A stretch of 46,521 nucleotides of DNA, taken from NCBI GenBank assembly GCA_020636905.1, contig JACJWX010000018.1, forward strand, positions 1 through 46,521, read 5' to 3'. The notes below the pieces were generated by a model that was not told the DNA's origin, searched no databases, and saw only the letters and a list, made by a program, of their open reading frames with translations. This document shows, piece after piece, positions 1 through 9,281 of the stretch (position 1 is the stretch's first letter; the number at the start of each line of letters is the position of its first letter). Position numbers and translations under genes: made by a program. The DNA is from Actinomycetota bacterium. Its GTDB lineage: Bacteria; Actinomycetota; Thermoleophilia; Miltoncostaeales; Miltoncostaeaceae.

Positions 1-1
1 C

Positions 2-1246
2 GTGGGCGCGACGGACCGGCAGCCGATCGGCGTCATCGCGGTCGACGTCTGCGGATTTGCCGCGTGGAACGCCCGTGAGGGCTTCGCCGCGGGCGACCGC
101 GTGCTGCTCGAAATGGCCGAACAGTGCCTGAAAGCCGATATCGGCCCGGGTGTATGGGGCCGGATCGGCGCGGACCGCTTCTGCTGGGTGGGGCGCATCA
201 CGAGCCTCGACGAGGCGCGCACCTGGGGGGAGGTCATTCTGACCGCCACCACCGACAGCCACACCGATCTCGAGACCCGCGTCGGGGTCGTGGCCTGCCC
301 GTGGGACGCAGAGACCGCGGCGAACGCCCTGGCGGCCATCGACGAGGCGCTCAGCGCCGCGTCCGACGCCGGTTCGCGGATCGTCGCCTTCGATCGCGGA
401 CGCCTGGACGGACGGTCGGTCGAAGCGACCTACTCGGCATCGTTCCGGTCACGGCGCAGCCGGATCGAGGACGTCATCGCCGACGAACGCGCCATCTACC
501 CGGTCTTCCAGCCGATCGTGCGGATGTCGAGCCTCGCCATCGTCGGGCACGAGGGACTGACGCGCGTGGAACGCGAGCCCTACCGCTCGCCGGACCAGTG
601 GATCGCCGAGGCCCACCAGGTCGGGTTCGGTCTCGAACTCGAAACCTCCTGTATCCAGCGGATCACGGCCCACGCCGAGGAACGTCCGCGCGGGACCTAC
701 CTCTCGGTCAACGCCAGCCCGCAACTGCTGCTCTCGGGTCTCCTCGACGACGCGTTCCCCGAGGGCGACCTCAGCTGGCTGGTGGTCGAGATCACCGAGC
801 ACGATCAGGTCCGTGACTACCTCAAGCTCGCCGAGCGCCTGGCCGACACGCGCAGCCGCGGTGCCCGCATCGCCGTCGACGACGTCGGTTCGGGGCATTC
901 GAGCCTCCGGCACGTCATGCGGCTCTCGCCCGACTTCATCAAGCTCGATCGTTCGATGGTCGAGGGCATCGACCAGGACTCCGCCAAACAGGCGCTGATG
1001 CGGTCGATGGTGGCGTTCAGCCGTGAGATGGCCTGCAGCCTCGTCGCCGAAGGGATCGAAACCCTCGCCGAACTCGAGGTGCTCCGCGATCTCCAGGTCC
1101 GATTCGGGCAGGGATACCTGTTCCGGCGGCCCGCCACCGACATGACGCCGGCGTTGGTCTCGTCCTCCACCGGGCTGCGGCCGCGCCACGTCCCGGACGA
1201 GGCGACGGCGCTGCACCGTTTCGACCAGGGTCGCCCCGCCGCGTAG
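2..1246 (+). CDS. EAL-domain c-di-GMP phosphodiesterase with degenerate GGDEF
   Basis: Predicted cytoplasmic cyclic-di-GMP phosphodiesterase. The first ~140 residues resemble a GGDEF domain, but the active-site loop reads GADRF (about residues 56-60), so cyclase activity is unlikely. From about residue 165 there is an EAL domain. Its signature is EGL (184-186), followed by N237 in SVNAS, E263 in EITE, the DD pair 293-294, K314 in IKLD, E350/E353 in AEGIE and Q370 in GQGY. The metal and catalytic ligands are therefore all present and hydrolysis is plausible. No transmembrane segment is visible. The first codon is a GTG at base 2 with nothing upstream to judge, so the protein may continue beyond the window edge. 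Confidence 0.85.
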   Translation: MGATDRQPIGVIAVDVCGFAAWNAREGFAAGDRVLLEMAEQCLKADIGPGVWGRIGADRFCWVGRITSLDEARTWGEVILTATTDSHTDLETRVGVVACPWDAETAANALAAIDEALSAASDAGSRIVAFDRGRLDGRSVEATYSASFRSRRSRIEDVIADERAIYPVFQPIVRMSSLAIVGHEGLTRVEREPYRSPDQWIAEAHQVGFGLELETSCIQRITAHAEERPRGTYLSVNASPQLLLSGLLDDAFPEGDLSWLVVEITEHDQVRDYLKLAERLADTRSRGARIAVDDVGSGHSSLRHVMRLSPDFIKLDRSMVEGIDQDSAKQALMRSMVAFSREMACSLVAEGIETLAELEVLRDLQVRFGQGYLFRRPATDMTPALVSSSTGLRPRHVPDEATALHRFDQGRPAA

Positions 1247-1250
1247 CGAG

Positions 1251-1269
1251 CACCTCCGGCGGAGGGTGA
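1251..1269 (+). terminator. Possible short hairpin after the EAL gene
   Basis: Four bases after the stop codon, CCTCCG and CGGAGG face each other around a single G, giving a short GC-rich inverted repeat with no T-run. The loop is too small for a full stem, so this is a weak terminator candidate. Confidence 0.25.
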
Positions 1270-1320
1270 CGACACCACGACGCACCCCGCCGTCCGCGTG
1301 AACCTGGCAGCATCCGGGGT

Positions 1321-3690
1321 GTGACGACGGGCCTCACCGAGCGGGAGGCTGCCGAGCGGCTCGCCGCCCGGGGCGGCCCCCCCGAAGACACGACGACCGG
1401 CCGCAGCACGGCGAGCATCGTCCGGGCGAACACGCTCACCCTCTTCAACCTCGTGCTCGTGGTGTTCGGGACGCTCACCCTGGTCGCGGGAGACTGGCGC
1501 GACGCGCTGTTCCTGGGTGTTCTGGTGAGCAACTCGGGGATCGGCATCTTCCAGGAGCTGCGGGCCAAACGTGCGCTCGATCGCCTGGCCGCCCTGGTGT
1601 CGCCGCACGCCCGCGTGATGCGCGACGGCCGCGAACGCACGATCCCCGTGGGTGAGGTGGTGGTCGACGACCTGCTCGTCGTCAGCGCCGGTGACCAGGT
1701 GGTCGCCGACGGCACCGTCATCAGCTCCGAAGGCCTCGCGCTCGACGAATCGGTCCTGACCGGTGAGTCGCTGCCGGTCACGCGAAGTGGCGGCGAATCG
1801 GTGCGAGCCGGCTGTTTCGTCGCCGAGGGCAGCGGCACGTTCATCGCCGAGGCCGTGGGCGACGACAGCTACGCCGCGAAGGTCACCGGCGAGGCGCGCG
1901 AGTTCCGGCACGCCCTCTCCCCCCTCCAGACGAGCGTGAACCGACTCCTGGTGGTCATGGTGAGCATGATGGTCCCGCTCGGCATCGCGTTCGCGGTGGT
2001 GCTGGTGCAACAGGACCTCGCGCCGAACGAGGCCATCGCGGAGGCGACCGCGGGTGTGGTCACCCTCGTCCCCGAGGGATTGATCCTGCTCACGAGCCTC
2101 GCGTATGCGGTTTCGACCCGGCGCATGGCCCGACGGGGAGCGCTCAGCCAGCAGCTCTCGGCGATCGAATCCCTGAGCGCGGCCGACGTCATCTGCCTCG
2201 ACAAGACGGGGACGCTCACCGAGGACTCCCTGCGTCTGGTGGAGGTGATCCCCGCCCCCGGCCATTCGCTCGGCGAGGTGGGCGCCATGGCGGGGCGATA
2301 TGCCGCGACGTCGGGCGACCGCGACCCGGTCATCGTGGCGATCGCCGAGGCGTACGCCTCCGCCCCCGGCCGGTCGGACCACGTCGTGCCCTTCTCGTCA
2401 CGCCGGATGTGGAGCGGGCTCGAGCTGGACGGCCGGTTCCTGCTGCTGGGGGCGCCCGACGTCGTGCTCCCGAACACCCGCTCAGACCTGCATGCGGCCG
2501 CGGCCGACGCGGCCCGCCAGGGACGCCGGGTCCTCGCGCTGGCGGAGTCCAGCCTCCCTCCCGGAGCGGTCGGATCGGCCGATCCACCCCCGCCCGACCG
2601 CTCGCCCATCGGCCTGGTCGTGCTGGCCGAACAGCTCCGCCCCGCGGTCGTCGAATCGGTCGCCTTCCTGCGCGCCGAGAACGTGCGCCCGGTGGTCATC
2701 TCGGGTGACAACCCCGCCACCGTGCGCGCGATCGCGGCCGACGCGGGCATCGAAGTCGGCCAGACCCCGCTCGACGGACGCGAGTTGCCGACCAGTGACT
2801 ACGAACTCACGGCGGCCGTCCTCGAGGCCGGGGTCGTGGGCCGGACACCTCCCGATGAGAAACGCCGCATCGTCGAGGCGCTCACCCGTGGCGGGCGGAA
2901 CGTGGCGATGATGGGCGACGGCGTCAACGACGTCCCGGCGCTCAAGGCGTCCCGCGTGTCCCTGGCACCCGGCTCAGCGGCCGACATGGCCAGAACCGTC
3001 GCCGACGTGGTCCTGGTGCGGGGCGGGTTCGAGTCGGTCCCGCCGATGATCGCCGAGGGGCGCACCGTGCTCCGCAACCTGCAGCGCGTCGCCAAGCTCT
3101 TCGTCGCCAAGTCGGTGCTCGCCGCATTCCTGATCCTCACGATCGGCCTCAGCCCGACCGCGTACCCCTTCCTCCCCCGCCACCTCACGCTGGCCTCGGC
3201 GCTGACCATCGGGATCCCCGCGATGATCCTGGCGCTGACCCCCTCCGACGGCCCCTGGCGCAGCGAGCGCTTCCTGCGCGACCTGTCGAGGTTCGCGGTC
3301 CCGGCGGGCGTCGCCACGGGGCTGGGCGTGGTCGCCGCATTCCTGATCTCGCTCAACGTCATCGGACTCGACGTGGCCGAGGCACGAACCGTGGCGACCA
3401 CCGCGCTGATCCTGATCGGCCTCTACCTCGTCATCATCATCGAGAGCCAGGGGTCACCGGTGCGGGTCCGCTGGGTCGTGCTCATGTGCGGGCTGCTGCT
3501 GGTCTCCTACGCCGTCGCGCTGGGCACGCCCATGTTCGCGAGCTTCTTCGAACTCGAACAACCGAACCTGGCCGGCTTCATCGCGGCGGTGATCGGCACG
3601 CTGCTCGCCACCGGCGGTCTCTGGCTGACCGACCATCGGTTCGCGCCGCCGTCCCGACGCCTCCAGGCGCTGGCCGACCGCATCAAGTAG
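1321..3690 (+). CDS. CtpE-like P-type cation-transporting ATPase
   Basis: Integral-membrane P-type ATPase of 789 residues. Visible motifs are TGES of the actuator domain (147-150), PEGL in membrane helix 4 (251-254), the phosphorylated aspartate in DKTGTLT (D294) and GDGVND (532-537). Several hydrophobic helices follow from about residue 590 to the C-terminus. PEGL in helix 4 and the overall length match the CtpE group, which in mycobacteria is linked to calcium uptake; the substrate here is inferred only. The nucleotide-binding domain is short, and the usual KGAPE motif reads LGAPD near residue 376. The GTG start at 1321 follows a weak -10-like CAGCAT (1308-1313) by seven bases. Confidence 0.9.
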   Translation: MTTGLTEREAAERLAARGGPPEDTTTGRSTASIVRANTLTLFNLVLVVFGTLTLVAGDWRDALFLGVLVSNSGIGIFQELRAKRALDRLAALVSPHARVMRDGRERTIPVGEVVVDDLLVVSAGDQVVADGTVISSEGLALDESVLTGESLPVTRSGGESVRAGCFVAEGSGTFIAEAVGDDSYAAKVTGEAREFRHALSPLQTSVNRLLVVMVSMMVPLGIAFAVVLVQQDLAPNEAIAEATAGVVTLVPEGLILLTSLAYAVSTRRMARRGALSQQLSAIESLSAADVICLDKTGTLTEDSLRLVEVIPAPGHSLGEVGAMAGRYAATSGDRDPVIVAIAEAYASAPGRSDHVVPFSSRRMWSGLELDGRFLLLGAPDVVLPNTRSDLHAAAADAARQGRRVLALAESSLPPGAVGSADPPPPDRSPIGLVVLAEQLRPAVVESVAFLRAENVRPVVISGDNPATVRAIAADAGIEVGQTPLDGRELPTSDYELTAAVLEAGVVGRTPPDEKRRIVEALTRGGRNVAMMGDGVNDVPALKASRVSLAPGSAADMARTVADVVLVRGGFESVPPMIAEGRTVLRNLQRVAKLFVAKSVLAAFLILTIGLSPTAYPFLPRHLTLASALTIGIPAMILALTPSDGPWRSERFLRDLSRFAVPAGVATGLGVVAAFLISLNVIGLDVAEARTVATTALILIGLYLVIIIESQGSPVRVRWVVLMCGLLLVSYAVALGTPMFASFFELEQPNLAGFIAAVIGTLLATGGLWLTDHRFAPPSRRLQALADRIK

Positions 3691-3957
3691 CCACACGCGC
3701 CCGCGGCCGTCGGCGCACCGGAATTCTCCCGATGGCGGGTGCTCGAAACCACCGATGACGTGGATGGGTGCACGTGCCATCGTGATGTGGGGAGCGGTCC
3801 CTCAGTTGGGCGGTGGGGAAGCGACCACCGGATTTGCCGCTCGGCCGTGAACCTCTCGTGGGGCCGCCCGCGGTGGAGCCGCTCCCTTCATTCCACGGGA
3901 CCGCCGCGCGGTGCTCATCCGGCGGGGTCCGTCCCGCAGCACCTCGGCGAGTTGGCT

Positions 3958-6900
3958 CTAGAGCCCGGGCGGGATCACTCCGGTACGGCGCGCGATGTGG
4001 ACGGCCTCGAGCCGGGAGCGGGCACCCAGCCGCCGCAGGATGGCCGCCACGTGATTCGCGACCGTCGTGCGCGAGATGCCGAATTCCTCGGCGATCTCGT
4101 CGGTGGCGGCGCCCTGGGCGAGCAGACGGAGCACGTCGTGCTGACGCGTCGTCAGCGGAGTGCCCTCGGCCTCGTCTCGCGGACGCTCGGGCTCCCCTTC
4201 CGGCGACGCGGCGTCGGCGCGCACCTCGGTGATGTCGCAAACGGTTCCCGCCAGGACCATGGTGCTGTCGTCCACCGCGCGTGGCTGACCCGACATCCGC
4301 AGCCAGCGCACCTCGGCGTCGGCGTGCACCACCCGGTATTCGATGGCCAGCGGGACACCGTCGAGGGCGTCGTTGATCGCGCGGTCGAAGCGAACCCGGT
4401 CGGCGGGATGCACCCGTTCGCGAATCGCATGGACCGGATCCTCACGACGTTCGACGCGCGTGTCCACGAGCCCCCACAGCCGCGGGGTCGCGAAGGTCAT
4501 CTTGCTGGTGCCGTCCGTCGAGATCCGCAGCTCGTACACCGCCTCGCCGAGCCCCTCGATGATCTCGGCCAGCCCGCGCTGGGCGTTTCGGATCGCCGCG
4601 TCGGCGGCGATCGCGTCGTCGACGTCGACGACGGTACCGACGACCGTCCGCTCGTCCAGACGGGTGACGCTCGACTGCATCCAGCGGCTGCCGCCGTCGG
4701 TTCGCATCCGGAACAGGGCGAGCTGCGACCGTCCCGAAGCCAGCACCTCGTCCATGATCTTGCGCTGGGCCCGGATCTCCTCCGGGAGCATCCGCGACAC
4801 CCAGAGATCCGTACGGGCATCCGGCGACGCGGGGATGTCCGCGCCGAGGACCGGTTCGAGATTGCCGGCCAGTTTGACCGTGTCCCACCCGCCGTCGTCC
4901 CGGCGCCGGACCTGGTACTTGATCGAGCCGTGGGTCGCCATCTGAGCGGTGAGTCGTTTTCCAGCCTGGCGCAACGCGCGTCCGGTCTCGATGAGTTCGG
5001 TGACGTCGGTGACGATTCCGGCCACGGCCGGTCGCGCGGGAGGATCGTCGCGTCGAGCGAGCGTGGCCCGAACCCAGCGGATGTCTCCGGGCACCCGCTC
5101 CACTTGGAACGTCACCGCCTGACTTCCACCCGTGTCTCCCAGTCGCCGCAGGGTTTCCTGCAGCGCCGGCGCGTCGGCGGCGGCGATGGACGCCTCGAGC
5201 GCCTGGCCACGCCCGCGCCCGTCGTCCGCCATCGAGCGGCCCAGGAGCCGATCGGCGGCGGCGCTCGCATACACGATCCGCCACTCGCCCTGATCATCCG
5301 GTTCGGCCTCGACCACGATCTCCGAGAGCACGTCCAGCACACGCTCGAGTCGATCACCCGGGGAACGGATGTCCGTCACGTCGATGATCACGATCGCGAA
5401 CTCGTTTCCCGAATGCGGTTGGGCCGCCGGCGCGGTCAGCTGTCGAACAACGCGCACTTCGCCGTCACGAACCACGCGCAGAATCATGCGGCTCGACTCG
5501 CCGTCGCGAAGCGCGCGGCGGACAGCATCGGCGGAACGGCCGCGATCATCGGGATGAAGCGCCCGGAACCAGGCGTCTCCCCTCGCGGCCGGGTCCATCG
5601 GGAGCGGCTGACCCATGAGGCGCTCCAGACGAGACGGTGCGTTGCGCAGCCGCCAGCGCCCATCGGACATGACGACCCCATCCACCAGGATCGCGCCGAC
5701 GGCTTCGCTGATGCGGCCGGCCCGCTGCTCGAGCCTCCACTGATCGGTGACGTCGCTCAGCGTCCCGGCCAGGTGATGGCCTCCCTCCCCCGTTTCGTAC
5801 CGGATCAGGGTGACGCGGATACGCCGTACGTCCCCGTCGAGGCCGATCATCCGAACGTGCAGCTGCACCGGTTCGGACGCCTCGAGTGCCTGCCGACCGG
5901 CGATGAGGAGCGATGACTGGTCGTCGACGTGGACCGCCGCCATGAACGCGCTCCCTGAAGCGGACGGATCGCTGGGGATGGGCTCGCCGAGCAGGTTGGC
6001 GGCCGACGGTGAGATGTACGGCAATCGCCATTGGGTCTCGTCGACGATCTCCGCCTCGAAGACCACGTCGGAGATCACCTCGGCGATGCGTCCCAGGCGC
6101 CGTTCGATCGCCCGCCGCCCGGTCACGTCGGACAGCACGCCGAGGGCGCGGTGGCCACCGTCCTCGTCCCGACCGCTGACCAGCGTGCCCTCGAGCTGAC
6201 GCCGGGCGCCGTCGGTTCCGGTGATTCGCAGCGACACGTGCTGCGACCGCAGCCCCGCGCGCAGGCGCTTCAGCGCCGTGCTCAACGTCAGGTGATCGTC
6301 GGGATCCAGGCGGTCGCGGAACTGATCAGGGGTGAACGAACCGAGTTCGGGGTCACCGGTGAGCGTCAGTGCGGCGTACGGACTGACATAGGGCACGCAC
6401 CACTCGCCCTCCGCGTCCCAGCCGAACTCGACCACCGCGTCTCTGACCACCGAGAGCAGCCGGCTGGCGGCGTCGTGCGCCATCCGCTCGGCCGTGATGT
6501 CGACGATGATGCCCCAGACCTGAGGCGCCCCGTCCTGGGTCCTGCCGCTGGCGAGCGTCGACCGGAACCAGGTGACGTCGCCGCTCGGACGCACGATCCG
6601 GTACTCGAGCACGTCGGTCGCCGGGTGTTTCCCCAGGCGGTCGAGCCGCTGCTGGACGGCGCCTCGATCCTCCGTGTGGATGGCGTTGATCCACGCCCGC
6701 GGCGCGTCTCCGAGCCCGGTCTCGGGCGGCAGGATCGACCGGAAGCCGTCGCTCATGAACGCCGGAATGATCCGGCCATCGATGACGAGCCCGCCCCAGA
6801 CGAGTTGTTCGCTTCCCCGGAAGGCCGCACGGAGCCAGCGCAGGGCGTCGTCGGCGTTGCTTCGGCCGGAGGGTGGGGCGTCGGCGCACCCGAGCACACA

Positions 6901-7203
6901 TTCGCCGGACCCGATCGGCGTCAGAGAGAGCCGGTACTCAAAGTCGTCGAGCACGACATCACGGCCGGCCGGAGTTCCCGCATGTGCGGCCTCACGGAAG
7001 TCGACGAGGTCTCGGAGGTCGAGCCCTGCCGCCACCAGGTGGGCACCGACCGCTTCACCGAGGGCGACCAGGCCGGGATCGCCACTCGTGACCTGCCGCG
7101 CGATGAGCCGACCACCGGCAACCGTGCATCGGCAGGACCAACCGGACCACCGCCGCCGGCCGGTTTCTGCACCATCCGCCGCATGCTTGGGACGAGTCGT
7201 CAT
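3958..7203 (-). CDS. Multi-PAS sensor with C-terminal LuxR DNA-binding domain
   Basis: A 1081-residue soluble one-component regulator. From about residue 90 it carries roughly seven consecutive PAS/PAC units, each ending in a recurring PAC-like phrase such as GIIVDITAER, GVLSDVTGRR, GTLSDVTDQW, VIIDVTDIRS, GIVTDVTELI and GTVCDITEVR. The last ~65 residues form a LuxR-type helix-turn-helix: LTTRQHDVLRLLAQG, then DEIAEEFGISRTTVANHVAAIL. No membrane segment, kinase or receiver domain is present, so signal input and DNA output appear to sit in one chain. The first ~90 residues are unassigned. It is divergent from a GntR regulator. A CATAGT -10 candidate lies at 7238-7243, and no clear ribosome-binding site precedes the ATG at 7203. 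The 267 bases between its stop and the ATPase gene hold nothing I recognise. Confidence 0.88.
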   Translation of the reverse strand: MTTRPKHAADGAETGRRRWSGWSCRCTVAGGRLIARQVTSGDPGLVALGEAVGAHLVAAGLDLRDLVDFREAAHAGTPAGRDVVLDDFEYRLSLTPIGSGECVLGCADAPPSGRSNADDALRWLRAAFRGSEQLVWGGLVIDGRIIPAFMSDGFRSILPPETGLGDAPRAWINAIHTEDRGAVQQRLDRLGKHPATDVLEYRIVRPSGDVTWFRSTLASGRTQDGAPQVWGIIVDITAERMAHDAASRLLSVVRDAVVEFGWDAEGEWCVPYVSPYAALTLTGDPELGSFTPDQFRDRLDPDDHLTLSTALKRLRAGLRSQHVSLRITGTDGARRQLEGTLVSGRDEDGGHRALGVLSDVTGRRAIERRLGRIAEVISDVVFEAEIVDETQWRLPYISPSAANLLGEPIPSDPSASGSAFMAAVHVDDQSSLLIAGRQALEASEPVQLHVRMIGLDGDVRRIRVTLIRYETGEGGHHLAGTLSDVTDQWRLEQRAGRISEAVGAILVDGVVMSDGRWRLRNAPSRLERLMGQPLPMDPAARGDAWFRALHPDDRGRSADAVRRALRDGESSRMILRVVRDGEVRVVRQLTAPAAQPHSGNEFAIVIIDVTDIRSPGDRLERVLDVLSEIVVEAEPDDQGEWRIVYASAAADRLLGRSMADDGRGRGQALEASIAAADAPALQETLRRLGDTGGSQAVTFQVERVPGDIRWVRATLARRDDPPARPAVAGIVTDVTELIETGRALRQAGKRLTAQMATHGSIKYQVRRRDDGGWDTVKLAGNLEPVLGADIPASPDARTDLWVSRMLPEEIRAQRKIMDEVLASGRSQLALFRMRTDGGSRWMQSSVTRLDERTVVGTVVDVDDAIAADAAIRNAQRGLAEIIEGLGEAVYELRISTDGTSKMTFATPRLWGLVDTRVERREDPVHAIRERVHPADRVRFDRAINDALDGVPLAIEYRVVHADAEVRWLRMSGQPRAVDDSTMVLAGTVCDITEVRADAASPEGEPERPRDEAEGTPLTTRQHDVLRLLAQGAATDEIAEEFGISRTTVANHVAAILRRLGARSRLEAVHIARRTGVIPPGL

Positions 7204-7341
7204 GAAGGGTCACACCCGAGCAGATGAATGCGTTCCACTATGCCACAGCACCTCAGCGCCCCACAGTGGTTGGTGGCGCCGAAGAAGGGGTATTCCCCAT
7301 TTGGCGTCGTCATGATCGGTCCCTACCATGCGTGATGGATT

Positions 7342-7347
7342 TACACT
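7342..7347 (+). promoter_or_regulatory. -10 box of the gntR-family gene
   Basis: TACACT lies about 40 bases before the GTG start and is followed by a good Shine-Dalgarno run (GGAGAGAGGGGG, about 7367-7378). No clear -35 hexamer is visible. A GGGG-TATT-CCCC inverted repeat at 7287-7298, between the divergent genes, is a possible operator. Confidence 0.4.
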
Positions 7348-7386
7348 AGCTACTGAACCGTAACCCGGAGAGAGGGGGCAGTTCTC

Positions 7387-8220
7387 GTGCTCGGCCGTGA
7401 GGTGGATGCTCAGGAACGGCGTACCAGCAAACGGAGTGGCAGGAAGCCATCTCCACGAACCGACGCCGCGGAACGGGAAATCCGGCGTTGGATGGTGCAG
7501 CGGCATCATCGACCGGGGGACCGACTCCCGCCGGATGTCGAACTCGCGCGCATGCTGGGTGTTGCGCGAAGCACCGTGATCGCCGCGCTCGACCGTTTGG
7601 AGCGAGACGGCATCATCAGACGACGACAGGGTTCCGGGACCTTTGTCGAACAGGCACCCTTTCCCAGCGAGGACGGCACAGGGCTCGAGACGTTCGAGCA
7701 GACCCTCGCCCTCGCGGTCCGGTCGGGAGCCGCGCTGATCGTGCAGGACGTCCTCGTGTCGCCGTCGATCCCCGCGGGGGCGCAGGCGGCGAACGCGCTG
7801 GACATCGTCCCCGGGACGCCGATCACACGATTGCGCCTGACGGCGGGGAGCAACGGGAACCTCGCCCTCTCCTCCACCGTGTCGGCCCGTTCGGACGTCG
7901 GGCTCGAGGACATCGACGATCTGGAACACCGCCTCCGCAGGGGGGAGTCGCTCATCGACCTGCTGGCCGACGCGGGAACCCCGATCGCCTACGCACGGTC
8001 CGAGATCACCGCGAGGATCCTCGACCCGACGGACGCGATCGGCGCGCGTTTCGAAGCGACCGCGCCGCTGCCGGCCCTTCAGATCACCGACGTCGCCTTC
8101 CGGCCCAACGGGAGCCCGGTGCTCCAGAGCGTCGACATCATGCGAGCCGACGTCGGGCCCCTGCGCCTCATCCGCCAGGCCGACCTCTCGAGGGCCGCGG
8201 CGCCGCAGGCCATCCGGTAG
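7387..8220 (+). CDS. GntR/HutC-family transcriptional regulator
   Basis: Transcription factor of 277 residues. A GntR winged helix occupies about residues 20-85: it contains REIRRWMVQ, PGDRLPPDVELARMLGVARS and the wing GSGTFVEQ. It is followed by a UTRA-like ligand-binding domain (about 105-270). The N-terminal ~18 residues are basic and probably disordered. The GTG at 7387 is chosen because a strong purine-rich Shine-Dalgarno ends nine bases upstream. No adjacent metabolic gene suggests its ligand; the divergent partner is the multi-PAS regulator. Confidence 0.9.
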   Translation: MLGREVDAQERRTSKRSGRKPSPRTDAAEREIRRWMVQRHHRPGDRLPPDVELARMLGVARSTVIAALDRLERDGIIRRRQGSGTFVEQAPFPSEDGTGLETFEQTLALAVRSGAALIVQDVLVSPSIPAGAQAANALDIVPGTPITRLRLTAGSNGNLALSSTVSARSDVGLEDIDDLEHRLRRGESLIDLLADAGTPIAYARSEITARILDPTDAIGARFEATAPLPALQITDVAFRPNGSPVLQSVDIMRADVGPLRLIRQADLSRAAAPQAIR

Positions 8221-8224
8221 CCAG

Positions 8225-8272
8225 GATCCGTCCGGGTGTGTGATCGAATTCGATCACACACCCGGACGGATC
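8225..8272. terminator. 48-bp perfect palindrome, probable bidirectional terminator
   Basis: Two 24-base arms are exact reverse complements with no spacer; the arm begins GATCCGTCCGGGTGTGTGAT and the centre is GAATTC. It lies 4 bases after the gntR-family stop and 18 bases before the stop of the convergent peptidase gene. That position suits a terminator for both strands, although neither side has a long T-run. Confidence 0.65.
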
Positions 8273-8290
8273 TGCGCACGCTGCGCCGGG

Positions 8291-9187
8291 TCAGCTCGAG
8301 AGCTGACCCTGGAATGTGTTGCACCCCTGCGGGCCACCGGTCTGGAGCCCACGGAGGAACCACTGCTGACGTGACGCGCTCGAACCGTGCGTCCACGACT
8401 CGGGGATCGACCGCCCCTGGACCGTTTCCTGGATGCGATCGTCGCCCACCGCGGCGGCCGCGTCCAACGCTTCGGCGATGTCGGCGCGGGTGAGGCGAAT
8501 CCCGAGCGTCCCCTCTGACGCGTTGGCCGCCCATGCCCCGGCGAGGCAGTCGGCCTGCAGTTCGGACCGCACCGCCGCGCTCTGCGGACCGGTGCTGCGA
8601 TCACGCTGCACCTGGTCGAGCACGCCGAGCTGATTCTGAACATGGTGCCCGTACTCGTGGGCCACCACGTAGGCCTCCGCGAAGGGGCCGCCCTTCGCGC
8701 CGAAATCGGTCTGGAGGGTGCGGAAGAACCCGAGGTCCAGGTACACCTTCTGGTCGGCGGGGCAGTAGAACGGGCCCGTCTGGCTGGACGCGGGACCGCA
8801 CCGGCTCTGCGTCGAGCCCGAGAACAGGACGGTCTTCGCGGGCGTGTACCGACGTCCGATGCGCTGGAACTCCGTCTTCCAGTACGCCTGGACGCTGTTG
8901 ATGAACGCCAGCATCCGGCAGTCCTCGCGACGGTTCGCGTCGGCCCCGGTGCGGCATTCCTGCTGGACCTGGGCGGTTTCCTGCCCGACCGTGGAGTCAT
9001 TGAGGCTGTCCAACGGTCCCAGCCCTGACCCGCCGCCGCCGATCACGCCTCCCCCGAACAGCAGCGCGAGGATCAGGCCGATGAGGCCGAGTCCGCCGCC
9101 GCCGACCGCGACGCCGCGACCGCGGCTCCCGCGTCGGTCCTCGATCTGGCTCGAGTCGAGCCCTGCATTGTCATCAAAATCCACCAT
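8291..9187 (-). CDS. Membrane-anchored neutral zinc metallopeptidase (YpfJ/KPN_02809 family)
   Basis: Protein of 298 residues. A short acidic/basic N-terminus is followed by one glycine- and leucine-rich membrane helix (about 28-52), then an extracytoplasmic domain. The zinc-binding motif HEYGHH starts at residue 177. Conserved family context is visible: VYLDLGFF upstream of it, and QADCLAGAWA downstream, which is expected to supply a further metal ligand. Cysteines at about 78, 90, 130 and 142 could form disulfides outside the cell. The substrate is unknown for this family. The ATG at 9187 follows the -10-like TATTGT (9195-9200) by seven bases, consistent with a leaderless message. Confidence 0.9.
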   Translation of the reverse strand: MVDFDDNAGLDSSQIEDRRGSRGRGVAVGGGGLGLIGLILALLFGGGVIGGGGSGLGPLDSLNDSTVGQETAQVQQECRTGADANRREDCRMLAFINSVQAYWKTEFQRIGRRYTPAKTVLFSGSTQSRCGPASSQTGPFYCPADQKVYLDLGFFRTLQTDFGAKGGPFAEAYVVAHEYGHHVQNQLGVLDQVQRDRSTGPQSAAVRSELQADCLAGAWAANASEGTLGIRLTRADIAEALDAAAAVGDDRIQETVQGRSIPESWTHGSSASRQQWFLRGLQTGGPQGCNTFQGQLSS

Positions 9188-9200
9188 GGCCGTGACAATA
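9188..9200 (-). promoter_or_regulatory. -10 box directly before the zinc peptidase start
   Basis: On the minus strand TATTGT, seven bases, then ATG. Expected transcription start at or beside the start codon; no Shine-Dalgarno is present. Confidence 0.6.
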
Positions 9201-9281
9201 CGCGACCTTCATGCACGCGGGCCACGGTTCGCCGGGGTCCGTGGCCGGCCCTCGTCGGCGGCGGGAGTCGAGGGCTCCCCC

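Noticed and set aside
3691..3957. Possible small gene or regulatory element in the 267-base gap after the ATPase
   Set aside because: I found no ribosome-binding site with a plausible frame, no convincing hairpin and no repeat in it.
3739..5916. 725-codon open frame on the plus strand opposite the multi-PAS gene
   Set aside because: It is a GC-rich shadow of the real gene: its translation is rich in Arg, Gly, Asp and His with no domain, while the opposite strand encodes clear PAS and LuxR domains.
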